From contig NZ_WRXN01000004.1 in the NCBI RefSeq assembly GCF_009758205.1, positions 489,685-553,684 on the forward strand: a DNA stretch of 64,000 nucleotides, in the 5' to 3' direction. This document shows, piece after piece, positions 52,088 through 61,700 of the stretch. This stretch comes from Chitinophaga tropicalis (lineage in GTDB: Bacteria; Bacteroidota; Bacteroidia; Chitinophagales; Chitinophagaceae). Both the position numbers and the translations under genes were made by a program. Each line of letters begins with the position of its first letter. The stretch's first letter is position 1. The notes under the pieces are model-generated. The model did not search any database. It was not told where the DNA came from and saw only the letters and a list, made by a program, of their open reading frames with translations.

Positions 52088-52132
52088 CAAAGGTGCAACG
52101 ACTATCAATTTCAATCTTTGATGTACATCAAA
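52088..52132 (-). promoter_or_regulatory. FNR-type box and promoter of the DUF2798-crp operon
   Basis: A perfect 16-bp palindrome TTTGATGTACATCAAA (52117-52132) contains TTGAT-N4-ATCAA, the FNR consensus. On the minus strand a near-consensus -7 box CACCTTTG (complement of 52088-52095) lies downstream. If transcription starts a few bases after that box, near 52082, the palindrome centre is about 42 bp upstream, the usual place of a class II activator site. Confidence 0.65.
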
Positions 52133-52239
52133 AAATGATAAAAGCATTCCGGCAATACCTATCTGACTACAATATTTACCAATCTGACTACTTATTACGG
52201 GGTATCATACCGGAACTTTGCAATTAAAACTAACAATAT

Positions 52240-52968
52240 ATGCACAATCAAATCGAAGGTAAAGTAGTGGCCATCACCGGAGCAAGCAGCGGCATTGGCA
52301 AAGCAATTGCCATGGAATTATCCAGGCTGGGCGCAAAGATCATTCTCGGCGCCCGCAGAACGGAACAATTAGAAAAGATCGTAGACGGGCTCAGCAACGC
52401 CATATACGTTACTACAGACGTCAGGCATAAAGCCGACCTTGAACGCCTTGTCAACGCAGCTGTTACTGAATATGGCCGGCTGGACGTGATTATCAATAAT
52501 GCCGGTGTTGCCCGGACCAGCCGGATAGATGAACTGGATATTGAAGGCTGGGAAGAAATGATAGATATTAACCTGAAAGGCGTCCTGTATGGAATGGCAG
52601 CGGCCATACCCGTTTTCCGGCAGCAGCAGTCAGGGCATATCGTCAATATCATTTCTACCTCTGGACTAAAGATAGTGCCCACCCAGGGAGTATATGCCGG
52701 AACAAAGAATGCCGTTCGCACCATAGCAGAAGCCTTCCGGCAGGAATCTGACGGTACAATACGGATAACAGGTATTTCTCCGGGAGTAGTAAAAACAGAC
52801 CTCACTCATAGTATGAAGAACAGGGAAAGCCAGGCAGCTATCCTGGAGATGATGGAACAACTGGCCATCAGCCCGGAAGCAATTGCCCGCGCAGTATGTT
52901 ATGCTATCAGTCAGCCGGCAGATGTGGAAGTGGGCGATATCGTGATCCGTCCCTCCCGGCAGAATTAG
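52240..52968 (+). CDS. SDR family oxidoreductase
   Basis: A 242-residue classical short-chain dehydrogenase/reductase. NAD(P) motif TGASSGIG (about 14-21), GARR after strand 2 which suggests NADP(H) preference, NNAGVA (about 86-91), catalytic Ser in IISTSGLKIV, and Tyr-x3-Lys in YAGTKNAVRT, then SPGVVKTDL. All catalytic residues are present. Family members reduce a wide range of carbonyls; none can be named. An AraC gene follows after 29 bp on the same strand. It is divergent from the DUF2798-crp operon, and the FNR-type box 108 bp upstream could affect both. GGAACTTTGC at about 52212 is a partial -7 box. Confidence 0.92.
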   Translation: MHNQIEGKVVAITGASSGIGKAIAMELSRLGAKIILGARRTEQLEKIVDGLSNAIYVTTDVRHKADLERLVNAAVTEYGRLDVIINNAGVARTSRIDELDIEGWEEMIDINLKGVLYGMAAAIPVFRQQQSGHIVNIISTSGLKIVPTQGVYAGTKNAVRTIAEAFRQESDGTIRITGISPGVVKTDLTHSMKNRESQAAILEMMEQLAISPEAIARAVCYAISQPADVEVGDIVIRPSRQN

Positions 52969-52997
52969 TTGTAATTTAGCCTGTAAAAGCCTTTCGC

Positions 52998-53915
52998 ATG
53001 AAATCTTTCATGTCAGATACATATACTATCAGCAGCATCTCTGAGCTGATGCGTTACCTGGAACAACCTGAGCCTTTGCATCCATTGGCAGCCGTAGTGG
53101 ATTATAACCAGGTGGGTCCCGGCGCCTTTGAAAAGGGAAAGAAGATCCTTCTTGACCTGTATAAAATTTCATTCAAAACACAATTCCGGGGACAGGTAAA
53201 ATACGGTCAGGGATATTACGATTTCGAAGAAGGTGGATTGGCCTTTATAAAGCCCAACCAGATCGTTGCCTCGCCAGAGGACGACCTGAGCTATGAAGGC
53301 TATGCCCTCTTCTTTCATCCGGACTTTATCAGGCACTATCCCCTTAACAACACGATAGATAATTACGGCTTTTTTTCATACTCCGTCTCGGAAGCGCTAT
53401 TCCTTTCAGCTAAAGAAAAAACGGTCATCATTAACCTGTTTGGGTTGATAGTAACAGAACTGGAGAATAATATAGACCAGTTCAGCCAGGATATTCTTGT
53501 ATCGCAGATAGAGCAGTTATTGAACTATAGTCAACGGTTTTACAACAGGCAGTTCATTACCCGCAAAACTGTCAATAATGAGATCATCGCTGCGCTGGAC
53601 AAACTGTTAAAAGTTTATTTAAACGAAGGTAAGGGCCTTGAAGACGGCCCTCCTTCGGTACAATATGTTAGCGGTCAGCTGCAATTATCACAACGCTACC
53701 TCAGCGATATGTTACGTTCACTTACGGGACAGAATACCCAACAATATATTCAACATAAAGTGATAGAATACTCCAAAGACCTGCTTGGCTCAACCACGCT
53801 TTCAGTAGCTGAGATAGCTTATCAGCTGGGTTTCGGACATCCCCAGTCTTTCAGTAAACTATTTAAAGCAAAAACCAGCCTGTCGCCATTGGAATACAGG
53901 CAATCATTTCATTGA
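52998..53915 (+). CDS. AraC family transcriptional regulator
   Basis: A 305-residue regulator. N-terminal cupin-like domain (about 20-165: EPLHPLAAVVDYNQVGPGAF, YDFEEGGLAFIKPNQIVASP, GYALFFHPDFIRHYPLNNTI) and C-terminal AraC HTH (about 205-303) with YVSGQLQLSQRYLSDMLRSL and LSVAEIAYQLGFGHPQSFSK, ending LSPLEYRQSFH. In Bacteroidota this regulator type is often found beside SDR genes, as here, and probably controls the SDR gene. Its last 12 bp overlap the end of the facing DUF4386 gene. Confidence 0.92.
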   Translation: MKSFMSDTYTISSISELMRYLEQPEPLHPLAAVVDYNQVGPGAFEKGKKILLDLYKISFKTQFRGQVKYGQGYYDFEEGGLAFIKPNQIVASPEDDLSYEGYALFFHPDFIRHYPLNNTIDNYGFFSYSVSEALFLSAKEKTVIINLFGLIVTELENNIDQFSQDILVSQIEQLLNYSQRFYNRQFITRKTVNNEIIAALDKLLKVYLNEGKGLEDGPPSVQYVSGQLQLSQRYLSDMLRSLTGQNTQQYIQHKVIEYSKDLLGSTTLSVAEIAYQLGFGHPQSFSKLFKAKTSLSPLEYRQSFH

Positions 53916-54623
53916 TTCCCATTTTTCAACATTCACACCTTTTATCAGCAGCCACAAACACATTGAAAGTTCTCCGATTAAAATTAACGGACCAAGGACA
54001 GTGGAGAACAACAGTTCTTCCAATCCGGGAGAGAAGATCAGTAAAAATGTATTCAGCAGATAACATACCCCTACAATACATAGCATAACACCTAAAAACC
54101 CTGGCAGAAATTCAGACTTAAAGACCAGGTATCCATCTATCAGACATTCAAAAGCAAAGAATACAAGGCCAAATCCAAAGCCATATGAATGCACTTTAAC
54201 TGAAAGATAGCTTAGCGACTGTAACTGTTCCTGGCTGAATGTTTTCAGATAACCGGCATCTTCCATCAGGAACAGCGGCATCATTAAATTCATTTTATTG
54301 GCTACTAACACTGCGGTCTGTATCAGGCCGAAAAGAAGCGAGAGTAGCGCAAGGCTCTTGTTTACCCGTTTTAAAAGCGTATAATAAACCAATCCGAGCA
54401 CCAGGTCAAACACATGCATTATAAGGTCACCAAAAACACCAACGCGCCATAATAAGGGGGAAGCCGATATATTTTTAGTAGTTGCGGCAGCATCTCCCGG
54501 TACGATCATTTTATTCCGGATAAATATCTCACCCATAGCGCCTGCCACGATTATTATGAGGTAGGCCAGGCCGCCAATGCGGGCATATACCTGGGGAGAG
54601 GTTTCAATTTTCTTTATTGTCAT
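53904..54623 (-). CDS. DUF4386 family membrane protein
   Basis: A membrane protein of 239 residues from the ATG at 54623 (MTIKKIETSPQVYARIGG); an upstream ATG at 54662 is less likely. It has six hydrophobic segments: LAYLIIIVAGAMGEIFI, VGVFGDLIMHVFDLVLGLVY, SLALLSLLFGLIQTAVLV, YGFGFGLVFFAFECLIDGYL, FLPGFLGVMLCIVGVCYLL, and VLGPLILIGELSMCLWLL. The PQVYARIGGLAYL start and the layout fit DUF4386, a family of unknown function. Its end overlaps the AraC gene by 12 bp, tail to tail. Confidence 0.85.
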   Translation of the reverse strand: MTIKKIETSPQVYARIGGLAYLIIIVAGAMGEIFIRNKMIVPGDAAATTKNISASPLLWRVGVFGDLIMHVFDLVLGLVYYTLLKRVNKSLALLSLLFGLIQTAVLVANKMNLMMPLFLMEDAGYLKTFSQEQLQSLSYLSVKVHSYGFGFGLVFFAFECLIDGYLVFKSEFLPGFLGVMLCIVGVCYLLNTFLLIFSPGLEELLFSTVLGPLILIGELSMCLWLLIKGVNVEKWESMK

Positions 54624-54729
54624 GGTATATATGTTTGGGACTGAGGGCCAATGATAGCTCAAAAGTTTATAATTATTTAGCTATTTTTATTCCCTGTGTT
54701 AAAAAAATATTCTCATCGTTATATCCGGA

Positions 54730-57700
54730 ATGCGAGTTATTCTATCCTTTTTACTTTTATGGATCCCTGTATCTCTTATGGCGCAGGCTCCTTATACCAT
54801 ACGTCATTTCACTGACCAGGACGGGCTTCCCCAGAATAGTGTGAAATATATAGCTCCCGATGGAGACGGCTTTCTATGGATGGCAACTGAAAGCGGGCTG
54901 ACACGCTTTGATGGCAGCCGGTTCATGAATTTCACCAGCAGCAATACACCGTTCAGGAACAGCCGTATTGATTTTATCTATCCTGCCGCCACTGAAGACG
55001 GACTGCTGGCCACTACCACAGATCATGAAGTACTGAGTATTCACAACGGTAAAGTGCTTGTGCCTACTAAAATTCCACAGGAATTCGGCTATCTCCGCCG
55101 GGGCCAGACAGATGAAACCTATGCTGTTATCCGCCTGCCGGACCGGTATATAAATGCTGTAAATTCATCTCATTACCTGCTGGCACATGGAGCTGACAGC
55201 TATTTCAGAGTAAGCCGTGACACCATCAGCCTGTTAAAGGGCAGCAAAGTGCAATACAGCGTCTATTACCCCCAGGCTGATGTCAACCGGCTATTTACGT
55301 TACAGGGGTACCTTTGCAGTATCCAAAAAAATGGGCAGGCTGTACGGATCACCCCTGCCGGTATCCGGCCCTTGCGTCTGACAGGCGATCTGCAGACAAT
55401 CCTCTCCCGATTGGGATCAGAGGAAATGCCGGGGATATATTGGAACATTCCCGCAAAGCAATTATTCATCTACCACGATAAGACCTGCTACAGGCTTGAG
55501 CTTACAGACAGTTCTACCTTAAAGGCCACCCTGATGCTGAAAGGCTTTGATTTTCCCAGGAATGGGATAGTAAACCTATATAATGACAGCACTAATAAGC
55601 GGCTGTTCCTTGGCAGCTCGACCAAGGGGCTTTTTGTATGTAACTCACAACAGTTCAAAGGGATAAAGGCAGGTCAGGAAGAAGATGAAGTATATTATGC
55701 ACAGGCGCCCTTCGGCACGCAGGGCATTGTTACTCCACAGGGAGTTGCCCTGGACCCGCAAACCGGCAAAAGGACCAGGATACCCCTGCTGGATAAAAAA
55801 CCTACTGATAAATACAGCATCACCCGCGATCCGATGGGTAACTACTGGTATAAGGACTATGCTACAGTAATGAAATTCAACAGTGACCTTAGCAGGTTAT
55901 TATGGAAGCACCGGTTTAACCAGCAGATAGGCCAGCTGTTCATAGACGATGACAGTGTGCTCTGGATAGGGACCAAGCAGGGGCTGTATACCATCCATAC
56001 TCCCGGTGCCCGTCCCGAACCTAAGTTATATGAAGCCAATCTTAACAACATCTCCTATGTCATAAATGACAGACACATTCTATGGGTGGGAACAGGCTAT
56101 GGCTTACTTCGTGTTGACCGGCGGACAGGTAAAACAGATAGCATACCACAGCTCAACGACCGTTATATCAGGAGTCTTTATCTCACCGCTCCGGATGAGC
56201 TCTGGATCACGACAGACAACTATGGCATTTCCCTTTATAAGGATAATCGCCTTATTCCCCTGCCTACCGATGAGAACAAATACCTGGAGGCTGCCCATTG
56301 TATTGTACTGGATAAACAGGGATACCTCTGGATCAGCACCAATAAGGGATTATTCCAGGCCAGTTACCGGGATGCGCTGGAATATGCAGCAGGCCGGCAA
56401 CAAACACTATTCTACCTTCATTACGGTAAGGAACAGGGGTTCTATACCAACGAATTCAATGGTGGCTGCCAGCCCTGTGCCTTACAGCTGCAGAACGGAG
56501 ACATTTCCCTGCCATCGCTGGAAGGGCTGGTGTACTTCTCTCCTTCCTCCATACGTCCTGAGTTTCCCGAAAAAGGGATTTTCATAGATAAGGTAGAGCT
56601 GGATACCGGAATTGTTACCGCCGAAAATTTAATTTCCCTGCCCAACGATTTCAGACATGTAAGATTCTCTATCAGTACACCTTATTTCGGTGATCCCGGT
56701 AATCTTCACCTGTATTATTCCCTTGAAGAAGAAGGAAAACATAATAAGGTGCTATGGCTTCCAGTGGCTGATAACAGGGTCATTGAGTTCTCTTCCATGC
56801 ACTCCGGTAAATATACTCTTCGCATACGCAAGCTCAACGGTTTCGGAAAGGATAATATCACAGAAAAAGCCCTCACTATACTGGTAGGAAAAGCTTTCTA
56901 TGAAACCGGCTGGTTCCGTATACTGGCAGGCATCCTGCTCCTGCTTACAGGTTTCGCTTTGTCCTGGTTCCGTATCAGGAGAGTGGAGAAAATGAACCGT
57001 GAACTGGCATTACGTGTAGCAGAGCGGACCAGCGCGCTGGAAGAAGCAATGAACACCCTGCAGATATCAGAACAGCAATTACGCAGACAGGGATTTATTC
57101 AGCAACGACTGATAGCGGCTATTTCACACGATCTGAAAACGCCGCTGAAGTATATGATGCAGGTAATAGGAAAAGGTAATGAACAGAAGAGTGAGATAGG
57201 GAAAGACGAGCGAAAGATCATTTACGAAAGCCTGTACAGCATGTTTCATATGGTGGAAAACCTGATCCAGTATATGCGTTCGCAGTTCATGGATGATGTA
57301 TCCTCTCTCGAAATGGTGGATCTCCGCCAGTTACTGGAAGAAAAAGCTAACATTTTCCGGGTAGTGGCCAGGGCCAGGGAAGTGGAGATACTAGATCACA
57401 CACTGCCTGATACGGTTGTACTGGTTAACAGGCAGTTGCTGGCCGTGGTGATCCATAACCTGCTGGATAATGCCGTTAAATATACCCGTAAGGGTTATAT
57501 ACAGATACAGGCCTCCTGCTACGCTGAACAGATACACATACGGTTTGCAGATACCGGTATTGGTATACCCCCGGCTATAATAAACTGGATCACGCAATAT
57601 AAAGAGATGCCTGCCAATACAGAAGGAAAGCTGTCTTCGCCGGACGGGATCGGCCTGATGATGGTGATAGAGCTGCTACAGCTCCTCAACGGTGATATTA

Positions 57701-57762
57701 CCGTTACTGCCAATAAAGATCAGGGGACCATTATCGATATTACATTAGACGTTATCAGGTAG
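54730..57762 (+). CDS. Beta-propeller sensor histidine kinase
   Basis: A 1010-residue membrane sensor kinase. Signal peptide (FLLLWIPVSLMAQ), a large periplasmic Reg_prop propeller (about 20-610) with repeats such as DGFLWMATESGLTRFDG, DSVLWIGTKQGLYTI, HILWVGTGYGLLRVD and GYLWISTNKGLFQAS, a Y_Y_Y-like domain (about 630-720), one TM helix (about 728-750), a coiled coil (ELALRVAERTSALEEAMNTL), a HisKA-type domain with His800 in AISHDLKTPL, and HATPase_c (HNLLDNAVKYTRKG, FADTGIGIPP, GIGLMMVIELL). Unlike the HTCS it has no receiver or HTH, so it needs a separate regulator: the NarL-type gene that overlaps its end by 8 bp on the other strand is the obvious partner. Ligand unknown. Confidence 0.93.
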   Translation: MRVILSFLLLWIPVSLMAQAPYTIRHFTDQDGLPQNSVKYIAPDGDGFLWMATESGLTRFDGSRFMNFTSSNTPFRNSRIDFIYPAATEDGLLATTTDHEVLSIHNGKVLVPTKIPQEFGYLRRGQTDETYAVIRLPDRYINAVNSSHYLLAHGADSYFRVSRDTISLLKGSKVQYSVYYPQADVNRLFTLQGYLCSIQKNGQAVRITPAGIRPLRLTGDLQTILSRLGSEEMPGIYWNIPAKQLFIYHDKTCYRLELTDSSTLKATLMLKGFDFPRNGIVNLYNDSTNKRLFLGSSTKGLFVCNSQQFKGIKAGQEEDEVYYAQAPFGTQGIVTPQGVALDPQTGKRTRIPLLDKKPTDKYSITRDPMGNYWYKDYATVMKFNSDLSRLLWKHRFNQQIGQLFIDDDSVLWIGTKQGLYTIHTPGARPEPKLYEANLNNISYVINDRHILWVGTGYGLLRVDRRTGKTDSIPQLNDRYIRSLYLTAPDELWITTDNYGISLYKDNRLIPLPTDENKYLEAAHCIVLDKQGYLWISTNKGLFQASYRDALEYAAGRQQTLFYLHYGKEQGFYTNEFNGGCQPCALQLQNGDISLPSLEGLVYFSPSSIRPEFPEKGIFIDKVELDTGIVTAENLISLPNDFRHVRFSISTPYFGDPGNLHLYYSLEEEGKHNKVLWLPVADNRVIEFSSMHSGKYTLRIRKLNGFGKDNITEKALTILVGKAFYETGWFRILAGILLLLTGFALSWFRIRRVEKMNRELALRVAERTSALEEAMNTLQISEQQLRRQGFIQQRLIAAISHDLKTPLKYMMQVIGKGNEQKSEIGKDERKIIYESLYSMFHMVENLIQYMRSQFMDDVSSLEMVDLRQLLEEKANIFRVVARAREVEILDHTLPDTVVLVNRQLLAVVIHNLLDNAVKYTRKGYIQIQASCYAEQIHIRFADTGIGIPPAIINWITQYKEMPANTEGKLSSPDGIGLMMVIELLQLLNGDITVTANKDQGTIIDITLDVIR

Positions 57763-58393
57763 AAATATTATGCGTTCTCATTTTTTCCAGCAGATCAACA
57801 ATAGTATTAACCTCCAGCTTTGTGAATATGCGCGCTTTATAAGTACTTACTGTTGAAAGCTGCAGATGCAGTTTCTCTGCTATTTTGTTTAACGGGATAC
57901 CTTTCGAAAGCAGGTTCATTACCTCCAGTTCTCTTGTAGAAAGGGATTCAAAAGGATTGGCCTGTGGTTGTCGTTGCAGCATTATTTTATTCAGCATCAG
58001 CTGCCGGGTGGAAGCGCTCATATATTTCTCATGCCTCAGTAATGTCTGGATAGCCTCTTTTGTTTCTTCTTCAGGTGAATTTTTACTGAGATAACCATCG
58101 GCTCCTGCCATCAGGTAATCTATTGCATACATCTTCTCATCGTAAGCTGAGAACATAAGTACCATAATACTGGGTTGTTTCAGTTTTACAACATCCAGCA
58201 TCTGCCTGCTGTTACCTCCCGGCAGATTGATGTCCAGTATCAGCAGGTCAAACTGTTGTTTTCCCAGCATCACTACTACGTCATCAAACGCTTCCACTGC
58301 CGTTATTGTAGCAGGGATATCAAGATTGGAAATTATTTTCTTAAGACCATAACGTACAATAGAATGGTCATCAGCAATAAGAATACTGGTCAT
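57755..58393 (-). CDS. NarL/LuxR-type response regulator
   Basis: A 212-residue response regulator. Receiver domain about 2-120: SILIADDHSIVRYGLKKIIS, phospho-acceptor Asp54 in LLILDINLPGG, the Ser of VLMFSAYDEK, and the Lys of DGYLSKNSPEEE. C-terminal LuxR-type HTH about 145-207: ESLSTRELEVMNLLSKGIPL, NKIAEKLHLQLSTVSTYKAR. All phosphorylation residues are intact. It faces the kinase gene tail to tail with an 8-bp overlap, and is divergent from the giant surface protein gene. The 18-bp inverted repeat at 58513-58530 in the shared gap could be its binding site. Confidence 0.94.
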   Translation of the reverse strand: MTSILIADDHSIVRYGLKKIISNLDIPATITAVEAFDDVVVMLGKQQFDLLILDINLPGGNSRQMLDVVKLKQPSIMVLMFSAYDEKMYAIDYLMAGADGYLSKNSPEEETKEAIQTLLRHEKYMSASTRQLMLNKIMLQRQPQANPFESLSTRELEVMNLLSKGIPLNKIAEKLHLQLSTVSTYKARIFTKLEVNTIVDLLEKMRTHNIST

Positions 58394-58749
58394 TTATATC
58401 GGATAAGAGTAAGTGTCAGACGGTGTTCCTCCTATGGTGTGCGCAAATATATATAGTATTTTCAATAATCAGCAACAGCTTGTTTAAGCTAAAACAGATG
58501 CACTACCTGTCGTGTAGTATTACTACTACATACATGACAAAAAACTTCTATTCATCAAGAAACGTAACCAATTTACCTTCGCCCCGCTCATAACAAATGA
58601 GTTTGTTTGCTCCTGTAATACCCTTATCGTCCTTTCAGGCAAACAATTAAAAGATTGCGCTGGCAGTGGTCATTGAAAATGGTTATGTATATAACCATGT
58701 GGAAGCCCTATGTTCTTAATGTTTATTATCTGATACTTACTTGATATCT
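58394..58749. other. Divergent intergenic region before the giant surface protein gene
   Basis: A 356-bp gap between the response regulator (minus) and the surface protein gene (plus). It holds an 18-bp inverted repeat (58513-58530) and a TACCTTCG sequence at about 58575, one base off the TAnnTTTG -7 box. That would leave a leader of about 165 nt. No gene is seen. Confidence 0.5.
58513..58530. promoter_or_regulatory. 18-bp inverted repeat, candidate LuxR-type operator
   Basis: TGTAGTA (58513-58519), spacer TTAC, TACTACA (58524-58530): perfect 7-bp arms. NarL/LuxR-type dimers bind inverted 7-mers with short spacers, so this may be the target of the adjacent response regulator. It lies 120 bp before that gene and 220 bp before the surface protein gene. 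Confidence 0.5.
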
Positions 58750-61700
58750 ATGAATAAATTTTACAAAAAATCCCTGCTCTCCTACCTGATGGCCCTGGGT
58801 ATGTTTGCATCGCATGAAAGTTATGCAGACGGCTCAAAGGATCTCTATCCCAGTGGAGCTACGGGGCACAGGGCCTTCCTTGTCAGCACCACCAATACGA
58901 CTACAAACAACTGGTTGTTTACAACGTTGGGGGTACATTATGTATATGTTAATCCCGGTGAAAAAGTAGCTGCTGCTTCCAGTGCCCAGGGTGTGGGTAA
59001 CGGGCAGATCAGGCTGACTGCTCCTGATGGAACGGTTTATCTGTCAACCGTCGGATCTACTACGGGAAAGATCGCTAACCGTACGGAAGAGCTACAGGGC
59101 CCCCTGGTTGGTTATACCCCGTTTGTGCGGACGGTAGGCAGTAATCAGGGAGGGTTGTGGAAAGTAGAATTCATACCTGTAAATACTCTTGATGGCAATG
59201 GCTTCAATGGCGGTACCGTTCTTGCTGATGCGGCATGGACCCAGAATACCACTAACAACTCCATTGCAGCATGGGATGTTTCTGCATTAAGTGCTTCCAA
59301 TACTATTATTCCCGGCAGGATGTATTCTAATGTGATGAATATGTATGTTGATAACGGGAATTTTTATGGTAATTTCTATATCCAGACAAATGATGGTTAT
59401 ACATATAAAGTTAATAACAATGGAATGGCGGGGATAGGCTTTACTTTCTTTGTGAATAACAAAGGTATTGCCACCAGTACTGCTGATAATGCTACTCCGA
59501 CCTATAAGAGCCTGAACTCAACAGCCAGTATTCCTACCAAAGACCCGAGGAGCGCTGATGGCGCTCAAAGCGTTACCCAGAAGATATTTTATACCACACC
59601 GGCTGCTGACCTGCCAGCATCGGCGTTATTACCCGATGGCAGTACTACCTGGCTGAAAGTGCCTAAAGTAGTCCCTACCGTAAGCAATATCAGCATAGAT
59701 GGTGTAGAAGGTACTGTGGGACAGGTAAGCAGTAAAGGTGCTTATATTAAGTTCACTGCTAACCAGGCAGGTAATTTTCGTATTACCCTGACTGGTTCCG
59801 GTAGTTTTGTAACAAGGACTATTAACGGTTTTGCCTCTGCAGGTGTAAACTCTATATTCTGGAATGGGAAAGATGGTGCAGGTACTAGTCCTTCCCTTGG
59901 CACGGCAGCTATTACTGCCGACATAAGGCTGCAAGGAGCGGAAGTGCATTTCCCTTTCATAGATGTGGAATATAACGTGAATGGTATCATTATTGAACAG
60001 CTGAACGATAATGGTACTGTAAAGACAGATATTGTTTATTGGGATGACAGCAATTTAGCCAGTGCTGCCGGCGCGTCAAGTCCTATGGCTAATGGGAACT
60101 CCGGAAGCGGGCTTTCCAGTAATTCTAATGGTCATAAATGGAGCAGTAATTTCGGTGATGCCAAGACCATGGATACATGGACCTATATTCTGGGTGATAT
60201 TGCCAGCAAAAATACTAACCTGGTTATCAGGCAATCTGATCTTGCAGTACAGGGTATCACTACATCCGGATCAGTAACAACTGTAGCAGCAGGGCAACCT
60301 GTTACCTATACTATACCTGTTGTAAATAACGGTCCCAGTGATGTAACCGGTGCCCCATTTGCATTTAAAGTACCTTCGGGATTCACTATATCCAACATCA
60401 GCTATACTACCAGTTGTGGTACTGTCAGAAATGCGGCAACAGACGCGTCAGGAAACTACTCAGCTTTGCTGGATATTCCGAATGGCTGTATTATTACCTT
60501 CAATATAACTGGTATTCCGGGTGCAGCTCTGGCTGGCAGTTCATTGAATATGGAAGCAAGCGTTATGCGTCCAAGCGATGTAACTGATCCGGATGCTACC
60601 AACCCGGATGTAGCAGTACCTCCTACGGATCCTCATGTGGAATGTAAGAATGGTACGACAACAGAATCCTGTAATAACATAAAATATAATACGGGTGTTA
60701 CTGTAACTGCAAGTGCTGATATCGTAACTGTTAAAAAGCTGAAAGATGCTGCTAAAACGACCTTTGCGCCAGGGGAAGCTGTTGTATATACTATCACTGT
60801 AACCAACAACGGCCCTAGTGATGCAACCAATGTAAACGTACAGGATGCGGCACCGGCTGGTACGAGTATCAGTGCATGGACAGCTACTGTTACTACTGGT
60901 ACTGCTACCTTACCTGCTACCAGCGGAACAGGTAACCTGAACCAGACTATCTCTACCTTACCTAACGGGGCTGTTGTTACTTATGAAGTAACCGTTCAAA
61001 CTCCTGCCAACTATACAGGCAGTCTTTCTAATACAGCAACTGTTACAAGCGGTACCAGCGATCCTAACCCGGATCCAACATGCCCGACCTGTACTGCTGC
61101 TAGCATACCAGCTACTCCAAGTGCTGATATCGTAACTGTTAAAAAGCTGAAAGACGCTGCTAAAACGACCTTTGCACCAGGAGAAGCTGTTGTATATACT
61201 ATCACGGTAACTAATAACGGCCCTAGTGACGCGACCAATGTAAACGTGCAGGATGCGGCACCGGCTGGTACGAGTATCAGTACATGGACAGCTACTGTTA
61301 CTACTGGTACTGTTACCTTACCTGCTAGCAGCGGAACAGGTAACCTGAACCAGACTATCTCTACCTTACCTAACGGGGCTGTTGTTACTTATGAAGTAAC
61401 CGTTCAAACTCCTGCCAACTATACAGGCAGTCTTTCTAATACAGCAACTGTTACAAGCGGTACCAGCGATCCTAACCCGGATCCTACATGCCCGACCTGT
61501 ACTGCTGCTGGCATACCAGCTACTCCAAGTGCTGATATCGTAACTGTTAAAAAGCTGAAAGATGCTGCTAAAACGACCTTTGCACCAGGGGAAGCTGTTG
61601 TATACACTATTACTGTAACCAACAACGGCCCCAGTGACGCGACTAATGTAAACGTACAGGATGCGGCACCGGCTGGTACGAGTATCAGTGCATGGACAGC

